Shown here: positions 13,860 to 18,456 of the stretch, piece after piece
How positions within the stretch are numbered: the first letter of the stretch is position 1
Layout: every line of letters starts with the position of its first letter
Origin: Candidatus Saccharimonadia bacterium
GTDB taxonomy: Bacteria > Patescibacteriota > Saccharimonadia > Saccharimonadales > Saccharimonadaceae
Reading direction: 5' to 3'
DNA length: 18,456 nt
Assembly (NCBI GenBank): GCA_023259925.1
Contig: JALRDS010000079.1
Location: 1-18,456 of the forward strand
Translations under genes and position numbers: made by a program
Notes under the pieces: generated by a model
The model's input: only the letters and a program-made list of their open reading frames with translations
Database searches by the model: none
Told to the model about the DNA's origin: nothing

Positions 13860-15482
13860 ATGGACGAAAGCAAAGTACAGGCACAGCGTCGTGAGCACGA
13901 TGAAAATGCAACCAGGGAACGGGCGGCAATTCTTGGTGTCCAGTACCTAGATACACGGAACTTTGAAAAAGATATAGCACTAGTCGATGGCATCCTGTCG
14001 ATTGAAGAAATGTATAAGGGGCGGCTAATTCCGCTGGTACGGGGCAGTGAGTCTGATGCGTATCAGTTTGGCATCACTACTCAAACACCACAATCACTTG
14101 TCACGCGTATGCGACGCGACTATAACGATCGCGGCTTGAATGCCGAGTTTAATATGATTTCTGGTAGCGCGTTCAAGTTGTTTATGAACCGCTACGACCC
14201 CCCGAAGCAGGTAGTGTACGACGACATTACGATTGCAAAAGAAGGCGATAGCGATACGATTGGCGAAGTATCGCGCACACTAAATTCCGTCGGCTCAGAG
14301 CAGGTGTTTGACTATTTAATTGATCAAGCTGATAGGTTGGGTGCCAGCGACATACATATAGAAAATATGCGTGATCGTATCCGTATTCGTATGCGCGTTG
14401 ATGGCGCACTTCACCCGGTGGCTGATCTTGAGCGAGATAGGTACCGGATTGTAATGGGTACACTTGGCAGCAGGGCTAATATTTCAAGTGCAGCCGAGGA
14501 GCCACAGTCTGGTCATATGCAAAAAGAGATTGCAAGAGAAGACTCTGTTCATTTACTCAACTTACGCGTAGAGACCGTACCCACTATGTATGGGCAAGAT
14601 GCGGTACTTCGGTTGTTTAACTTTGATGAAACACTATTAAACCTTGATCGTCTAAACATTCCCGACAGACAGCGGGCAGAAATTGATGAAATAATTAGTC
14701 ACCCGCGCGGTATGGTATTAATGGTAGGGCCAACTGGGAGCGGGAAGTCGACAACTCTTTATAGTATGCTGAACGCGCTAAATACACCTGATAGAAAATT
14801 GATTACTCTGGAGGATCCAATTGAATATGGCCTAACAGGTATTTCACAGATTCCAATTAACACAACTAAAGGACATAATTTCGCTGAAGGGTTGCGTAGT
14901 GTGTTACGTCAAGACCCCGATGTGGTGATGGTGGGTGAAATCCGAGACCAAGACACAGCAAAAACAGCCATTCAAGCCTCAATTACGGGTCACCTGGTGT
15001 TATCGAGCTTTCATGCCAACTCAACTTCGGCAGCGTTTAGTCGCATGATAGATCTTGTGGGCCAAAACCCCATATTTAGTAGTGCAGTGCGGTTGATTAT
15101 TGCGCAGCGATTAGTACGCAGGCTAGTCGACGAAACGAAAGAAGAATACGAGCCCGATGAAGCGACGCGTCAGTGGGTGAAAACCGTACTTAAAGATCTC
15201 CCTGAGTCATACGAGTTGCCCGACTTAGATACCTTCAAGTTATGGCGTCCAGTTCCATCTGAAGATGCTCCGTTTGGCTATAAAGGACGCGTGGTAATTA
15301 TGGAGCAAATGGTTGTGACTGAAAAAGTGCAAGCTTTCTTGCGCGGCGACAAAGGCGAAGTGCATGCTGAAGTAATTGAAAAAGCCGCCCGTGAAGACGG
15401 CTTAATTACCTTGCAGCAAGTGGGGGTTTTGGCGGCGCTTCGCGGTGAGACGACGATTGAAGAAATTAACCGAGTTATTTAA
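13860..15482 (+). CDS. pilB: Type IV pilus / type II secretion assembly ATPase, PilB/GspE family, without zinc motif
   Basis: PilB-type hexameric ATPases power pilin polymerisation from the cytoplasmic side. The 540-residue protein has a polar N-terminal region with an MshEN-like segment (about 20-120), the N2 domain (DYLIDQADRLGASDIHIE), and the RecA-like motor: Walker A GPTGSGKST at 290-298, Asp box LITLEDPIEYGLTGISQ, Walker B region RQDPDVVMVGEIRD (catalytic Glu360) and His box TGHLVLSSFHAN. The tetracysteine zinc site usual after RLVRRL is absent: the sequence reads RLVDETKEEYEPDE and later APFGYKGRVVIMEQM with no cysteines. It is likely the extension ATPase (PilB), because PilT proteins are shorter. 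It is transcribed from its own promoter eight bases upstream, and its stop overlaps the malic enzyme stop. Confidence 0.93.
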   Translation: MDESKVQAQRREHDENATRERAAILGVQYLDTRNFEKDIALVDGILSIEEMYKGRLIPLVRGSESDAYQFGITTQTPQSLVTRMRRDYNDRGLNAEFNMISGSAFKLFMNRYDPPKQVVYDDITIAKEGDSDTIGEVSRTLNSVGSEQVFDYLIDQADRLGASDIHIENMRDRIRIRMRVDGALHPVADLERDRYRIVMGTLGSRANISSAAEEPQSGHMQKEIAREDSVHLLNLRVETVPTMYGQDAVLRLFNFDETLLNLDRLNIPDRQRAEIDEIISHPRGMVLMVGPTGSGKSTTLYSMLNALNTPDRKLITLEDPIEYGLTGISQIPINTTKGHNFAEGLRSVLRQDPDVVMVGEIRDQDTAKTAIQASITGHLVLSSFHANSTSAAFSRMIDLVGQNPIFSSAVRLIIAQRLVRRLVDETKEEYEPDEATRQWVKTVLKDLPESYELPDLDTFKLWRPVPSEDAPFGYKGRVVIMEQMVVTEKVQAFLRGDKGEVHAEVIEKAAREDGLITLQQVGVLAALRGETTIEEINRVI

Positions 15483-16608
15483 TAACTTCGGCAATAGCAG
15501 GCACGAGCCGCTCATTAAATACGCTTGGAATAATACAGTTTGGTTTTGGTTCGGAAACTAACCCGGCAATAACTTCTGCCGCTGCTATTTTATGTTGATC
15601 GGTAATATCACGCACTTGATTATCAAGCGCTCCTCGAAATATGCCTGGAAAAGCAATAGCGTTATTTACTTGGTTGGGGAAATCACTCCGTCCGGTTGCC
15701 ATTACAGCTACGCCAGCCTTAGCAGCTTCTTCAGGAAGAATTTCAGGTGCCGGGTTTGCCATTGCAAATATGATAGGGTCTTTTGTCATCTTCTTAATGA
15801 GCTCTACGTTAAGAAGGTTTGGCTGTGATACACCAATAAAGATATCAGCATCAGTCAGTGCATCCGCTAGCGTGCCGTCGACAGATCCATCGACGTGTTC
15901 GAGTAGGAGCTGTTTAGCCTCGTTTAAGTCGGTTCGGCTACTTGATACGATACCTTTTGAGTCAACGGCTAGAATTTGTCCGACGCCGTAGAGGTTGAGG
16001 AGTTTCATAATGGCAGTACCTGCGGCGCCCGCACCAACGACAACCACCTTACTCTCACTCAGCGTTCGATCAGTAATTTTGGTGGCATTTATTAAGCCAG
16101 CCAGTGTAACAACTGCAGTACCATGCTGATCATCGTGGAATACAGGGATTGGTAATTCTCGTTTGAGTTGCTCTTCTATGGCGAAGCACTGTGGTGCAGC
16201 GATGTCTTCAAGGTTAATCGCGCCAAAGCTTGGTGCGATTGCCTTCACTGTCGTCACAATCTCATCGACGGAATGAACATCTAGTACGATTGGAATAGAG
16301 TCAATATCTGCAAAGTGCTTGAAAAGGAGAGATTTTCCCTCCATAACAGGCATGCTCCCTTTAGGACCAATATTGCCGAGGCCCAGCACGGCCGACCCGT
16401 CTGAAATAACGGCTACCAAGTTGTTCGTCCATGTGTATGTTGGTAGTAGGCTTTCGTCCTCAGCAATAGCTTTTGAAACAGCTGCTACGCCAGGTGTGTA
16501 GTAGGTGCTTAACTTTTGATTATCAAGCTCCGATGTATCGCGAAGGCTCGTGGTGATTTTTCCTCCGTGTTGCTTGTGTAGATCGAGTGCGAGTTTGTCA
16601 TAGTCCAT
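15475..16608 (-). CDS. NAD(P)-dependent malic enzyme
   Basis: Oxidatively decarboxylates malate to pyruvate with reduction of NAD or NADP, in the cytoplasm. The 377-residue length fits the short bacterial type. Visible residues: catalytic Tyr in STYYTPGVAAV (36/37), the general base Lys92 in VMEGKSLLFKHF, metal ligands Glu134-Asp135 (NLEDIAAPQCF) and Asp159/160 (FHDDQHGTA), the dinucleotide-binding VGAGAAGTA at 191-199, and ANPAPEI and NQVNNAIAFPGIFRGAL near the end. Cofactor preference cannot be read with certainty. No phosphotransacetylase-like extension is present. It is divergent from rplS and convergent with pilB (8-base overlap). Its ATG is six bases from a -10 box. Confidence 0.95.
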   Translation of the reverse strand: MDYDKLALDLHKQHGGKITTSLRDTSELDNQKLSTYYTPGVAAVSKAIAEDESLLPTYTWTNNLVAVISDGSAVLGLGNIGPKGSMPVMEGKSLLFKHFADIDSIPIVLDVHSVDEIVTTVKAIAPSFGAINLEDIAAPQCFAIEEQLKRELPIPVFHDDQHGTAVVTLAGLINATKITDRTLSESKVVVVGAGAAGTAIMKLLNLYGVGQILAVDSKGIVSSSRTDLNEAKQLLLEHVDGSVDGTLADALTDADIFIGVSQPNLLNVELIKKMTKDPIIFAMANPAPEILPEEAAKAGVAVMATGRSDFPNQVNNAIAFPGIFRGALDNQVRDITDQHKIAAAEVIAGLVSEPKPNCIIPSVFNERLVPAIAEVIK

Positions 16609-16614
16609 CTCTCT

Positions 16615-16620
16615 AGTATA
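16615..16620 (-). promoter_or_regulatory. -10 promoter element of the malic enzyme gene (leaderless type)
   Basis: On the minus strand TATACT, in the octamer TATACTAG, ends six bases before the ATG at 16608-16606. The intervening AGAGAG is Shine-Dalgarno-like but would lie upstream of, or at, the transcription start. No clear -35 or TGn extension is seen. Confidence 0.68.
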
Positions 16621-16645
16621 CCCCTTTCAAAACGCGTTCGTCTAT

Positions 16646-16653
16646 GCTACAAT
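16646..16653 (+). promoter_or_regulatory. Promoter of rplS (extended -10, with leader)
   Basis: TGCTACAAT (16645-16653 region, hexamer TACAAT at 16648-16653) is an extended -10 element 41 bases before the rplS ATG, giving a leader of about 35 bases. A second candidate, TATAAA near 16669-16674, would give a leader of about 14 bases. In both cases the transcript includes GTGAGAG, a weak Shine-Dalgarno-like sequence about six bases before the ATG. The longer leader contrasts with the leaderless pattern of its neighbours. Confidence 0.5.
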
Positions 16654-16694
16654 TAGACCAATAAGCATTATAAACTTGTAAGTGAGAGATAAGA

Positions 16695-17132
16695 ATGAGT
16701 TTTGCATTAATTCAGAAAGTCAATGACGCCCAAAAGAAGGCTGCTGTAGTTGACGCCCGAAGTGGTGACACTGTTCGTGTGCACCAAAAAATTAAAGAAG
16801 GTAACAAAGAGCGTATTCAGGTATTTGAAGGCGTAGTTATTCGAACCGACAACAAAGGTCAACACACAAGCCGAATTACTGTTCGTAAGGTAGCTAGCGG
16901 TGTTGGTGTAGAAAAGAGTTTTCTCCTGCACAGTCCACTTGTTGAGAAAGTTGAGATTGTACGACGTGCTAAGGTTCGCCGTAATTTCCTTAGCTATTTG
17001 CGCACCCGTTCTGGTAAAAGCGCTCGCTTAACAGCGGTTAATTTTGACCGTGAAGCGGTGAATAATGTAGCGGTTAAAGAACCGGTAGCAGAAGAAGTAC
17101 CAGCCGAAGAAAAGACTGACGACGCGAAATAA
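16695..17132 (+). CDS. rplS: 50S ribosomal protein L19 with acidic C-terminal extension
   Basis: L19 sits on the large subunit at the interface with the 30S subunit. The core matches the family closely: SGDTVRVHQKIKEGNKERIQ, VFEGVVIRTDNKG, TITVRKV-like ITVRKVASGVGVEKSF, and LHSPLVEKVEIVRRAKVRRN followed by FLSYLRTRSGKSARL. The usual L19 ends shortly after this block at about 115-120 residues; here 145 residues include a tail of about 30, ending AVKEPVAEEVPAEEKTDDAK, which is acidic and rich in Ala, Val and Pro and is probably disordered. The ATG fits the family N-terminus (FALIQKVNDAQ). The gene ends at a strong intrinsic terminator, so it seems to be transcribed alone. Confidence 0.95.
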   Translation: MSFALIQKVNDAQKKAAVVDARSGDTVRVHQKIKEGNKERIQVFEGVVIRTDNKGQHTSRITVRKVASGVGVEKSFLLHSPLVEKVEIVRRAKVRRNFLSYLRTRSGKSARLTAVNFDREAVNNVAVKEPVAEEVPAEEKTDDAK

Positions 17133-17153
17133 GTTTTTTACAATGCGATGTTT

Positions 17154-17184
17154 AATCTCCTGCCACAAGCGGGAGATTTTATTT
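17154..17184 (+). terminator. Intrinsic terminator of rplS
   Basis: AATCTCCTGC pairs with GCGGGAGATT across the five-base loop CACAA, forming a 10-bp hairpin with one G-T wobble (17154-17178), followed by the T-rich tail TTATTT. It lies 21 bases after the rplS stop. The first base of the rnhB -10 box is at the end of this tail. Confidence 0.85.
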
Positions 17185-17189
17185 ATACT
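17184..17189 (+). promoter_or_regulatory. -10 promoter element of the rnhB-yraN fusion (leaderless type)
   Basis: TATACT, in the octamer TATACTAG, lies six bases before the ATG at 17196 and directly abuts the T tail of the rplS terminator. The predicted transcription start is at the A of the ATG. No Shine-Dalgarno sequence exists between box and start. Confidence 0.7.
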
Positions 17190-17195
17190 AGTAGT

Positions 17196-18131
17196 ATGAT
17201 TTTGGGAATTGATGAGGTTGGGCGAGGTCCCTGGGCGGGGCCACTAGTGGTGGGTGCTGTAGTACTCGGTAGCGAAACGTTAGACGGCTTGACCGACAGT
17301 AAAAAAATATCCAAAAAGCGTCGCGCAGAGTTGAGTAAAGAGATATATGAGAAGGCAGCCGGGGTTGGTCTGGGTTGGGTGCATGCTGATGAGCTTGATA
17401 CGCTGGGTATGAGTGCGAGCCTTGTGTTGGCTACTAGGCGTGCGGTTGAGCAAATTACAGCCGAGTATCACGAAATCATTATCGATGGTACGGTGAATTT
17501 TTTGAAAGATACAGCTAAGGGGCCATACGTAACAACTTTGAAAAAAGCCGACTTACTGATTGCAAGCGTGTCAGCGGCGTCAATAGTCGCGAAAGTTGCA
17601 CGTGATGCGTTTATGGAAGAACAGTCGCGAGTATACCCTATGTACGGGTTTGAGTCGCATAGTGGGTACGGTACAGCCAGGCACCGTGATGCAATCGAAC
17701 ACTATGGAGTGACCCCTCTTCACAGGCTCAGTTTTGCTCCATTGGCAAAATATGCACCGCATACTCCTAAAAAGACTACTGGGGATGATTCTGTAACAAC
17801 AAAACAGCTGGGAGACATGGCGGAAAGCGAAGTGGCTATGTACTTAGAGCAGCTTGGTCATAGTATTGTGGAAAGGAATTGGAAGACAAAATTCTGTGAA
17901 ATTGATATTGTGAGTCGAAAAGACGATACGTATTACTTCACTGAAGTGAAGTATCGGATTACTGAAGAGTTCGGCGGTGGTATGGCGGCAATTACACCGA
18001 AGAAACTCAAGCAAATGAAGTTTGCTGCTCAGCTGTATGTATCAAAAACGCCGAGCTTAGGGCAGCAACTGGCAGTAGCTATTGTGGCTAAGGATCTTAC
18101 AATCACAGACGTTATATTAATCGATGACTAA
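17196..18131 (+). CDS. rnhB: Ribonuclease HII fused to a YraN (UPF0102) endonuclease-like domain
   Basis: A 311-residue two-domain protein. Residues 1-185 are RNase HII, which cleaves RNA in RNA-DNA hybrids and at single ribonucleotides in DNA: GIDEVGRGPWAGPLV carries Asp6 and Glu7, IIIDGTV Asp97, and KADLLIASVSAASIVAKVAR Asp119, completing the DEDD set. A basic linker (PKKTTGDD, about 190-200) leads to a YraN domain: LGDMAESEVAMYLEQLGHSI, VERNWKTKFCEIDIVSRKDD (Asp237), and YYFTEVKYR (Glu250, Lys252), the D-ExK layout of the restriction-endonuclease-like fold. The two are usually separate, often neighbouring genes. I chose ATG 17196 over an in-frame ATG at 17148 because the latter lies upstream of the rplS terminator hairpin and of the promoter. 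It converges with the aminopeptidase gene, with a nine-base gap. Confidence 0.93.
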   Translation: MILGIDEVGRGPWAGPLVVGAVVLGSETLDGLTDSKKISKKRRAELSKEIYEKAAGVGLGWVHADELDTLGMSASLVLATRRAVEQITAEYHEIIIDGTVNFLKDTAKGPYVTTLKKADLLIASVSAASIVAKVARDAFMEEQSRVYPMYGFESHSGYGTARHRDAIEHYGVTPLHRLSFAPLAKYAPHTPKKTTGDDSVTTKQLGDMAESEVAMYLEQLGHSIVERNWKTKFCEIDIVSRKDDTYYFTEVKYRITEEFGGGMAAITPKKLKQMKFAAQLYVSKTPSLGQQLAVAIVAKDLTITDVILIDD

Positions 18132-18140
18132 TTGGTGGTC

Positions 18141-18456
18141 TTATAGTGCTGCTAGTGCATTTTTTACAGATGCAGCATCTTTTTCGATGATTGCGACGCG
18201 GGCTTCAATCTCGGAGATACCAAGTTGGATCACTCGAGTAAGAGCAGGTATTTCCATCATTGGGGCAAAGAACGTTTTATACTCCTCTAGCTGCGTTTTG
18301 GTAGCAAGGCCTGCCGCTGCATAGCGTGGAAAATCATCGAAACTTTTGTCTCCGCCATACGTTTTTTCAATCCAGTCCCAGCTCTCTCGTAGCCATTCCC
18401 ATGACGCCTCGCGGGCTTCCCGGTTCCGTATTAAGTAGACAAACCAACGAAATGCA
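18141..18456 (-). CDS. C-terminal end of an M1-family aminopeptidase (5' end outside window)
   Basis: On the minus strand an open frame runs from the window edge to the TAA at 18143-18141, giving 104 residues. It begins AFRWFVYLIRNREAREASWE, then SWDWIEKTYGGDKSFDDFPR, KTQLEEYKTFFAPM, and ALTRVIQLGISEIEARVAII. This is the helical ERAP1-like C-terminal domain of M1 zinc aminopeptidases: the NREAR block, the Trp-rich W-E-W/W-D-W-I helix, the FPRYA segment and the closing R-x-I-x-LG-I-x-EIEAR helix are typical. The catalytic HExxH part is outside the window, so activity cannot be judged. Such enzymes trim N-terminal residues from peptides. It converges on rnhB with nine bases between the stops. 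Confidence 0.85.
   Translation of the reverse strand, partial: AFRWFVYLIRNREAREASWEWLRESWDWIEKTYGGDKSFDDFPRYAAAGLATKTQLEEYKTFFAPMMEIPALTRVIQLGISEIEARVAIIEKDAASVKNALAAL
18147..18184 (+). terminator. Possible terminator for rnhB inside the aminopeptidase 3' end
   Basis: TGCTGC (18147-18152) can pair with GCAGCA (18172-18177), with an alternative inner stem TGCAT/ATGCA, followed by TCTTTTTC. It could end the rnhB transcript just past its stop. It lies in coding sequence of the opposite gene and its loop is long, so the call is weak. Confidence 0.3.

Noticed and set aside
17148..17195. Upstream in-frame ATG for rnhB that would add 16 residues
   Set aside because: The segment contains the rplS terminator hairpin and the rnhB -10 box, and RNase HII begins at MILGIDEVGRG. 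The start at 17196 is better supported.
18278..18283. TATACT hexamer on the plus strand within the aminopeptidase gene
   Set aside because: It is antisense to a coding region and is not followed by a start codon or a supported open frame.

Overview
The window looks like chromosomal DNA from a bacterium of the Candidate Phyla Radiation (Patescibacteria), most likely a Saccharibacteria (TM7) relative. This is judged from protein character and gene content, not from a database search. The support is: dense packing of genes with gaps of a few bases; moderate GC; the standard genetic code (TGA closes the pilin gene, so it is not a code-25 lineage); a GatCAB amidotransferase operon; a single malic enzyme; type IV pilus parts (a pilin and a PilB-like ATPase lacking the usual zinc-binding cysteines); and an RNase HII-YraN fusion. 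I see no tRNA, rRNA, CRISPR array, insertion sequence or prophage, and no stretch over 300 bases without a gene.

Layout. Positions 3-512 hold the 3' end of an unrecognised, probably secreted protein. uvrB (531-2501) follows, then an unknown four-helix membrane protein (2554-3192). From 3229 to 9027 runs a tightly packed same-strand block: gatC, gatA, a small membrane protein with a HEPN-type RNxxxH motif, gatB, a NUDIX hydrolase, galU, then three small envelope-type proteins (DUF948-like, YtxH-like, DUF5665-like). dnaE (9086-12742) and a cysteine-rich type IV pilin (12781-13314) follow. A minus-strand SpoU-family RNA methyltransferase (13321-13803) is divergent from a PilB/GspE-type ATPase (13860-15482). 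A minus-strand malic enzyme (15475-16608) converges on pilB with overlapping stop codons and is divergent from rplS (16695-17132). rplS ends in an intrinsic terminator and is followed by the rnhB-yraN fusion (17196-18131). The C-terminus of a minus-strand M1 aminopeptidase (18141-18456) lies at the right edge.

The most striking structure is regulatory. Eight of the ten genes that appear to head a transcription unit have TATACT (once TATAGT) only 6-9 bases before the start codon, on both strands. A normal -10 box at that distance puts the transcription start at or within about three bases of the initiation codon, so these genes are probably transcribed as leaderless mRNAs. Five of the eight share the octamer TATACTAG. 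Several genes inside operons instead carry Shine-Dalgarno-like sequences (galU is the clearest), and only the 2554 membrane protein gene and rplS have room for a leader.

Most genes are housekeeping: nucleotide excision repair, glutamine-dependent charging of tRNA, UDP-glucose synthesis, replication, ribosome structure, removal of RNA primers, malate metabolism and pili. I see no complete new defence or mobile system. The best candidates for new biology are the leaderless promoter architecture, the membrane-anchored HEPN-motif gene embedded between gatA and gatB, and the RNase HII-YraN two-nuclease fusion.
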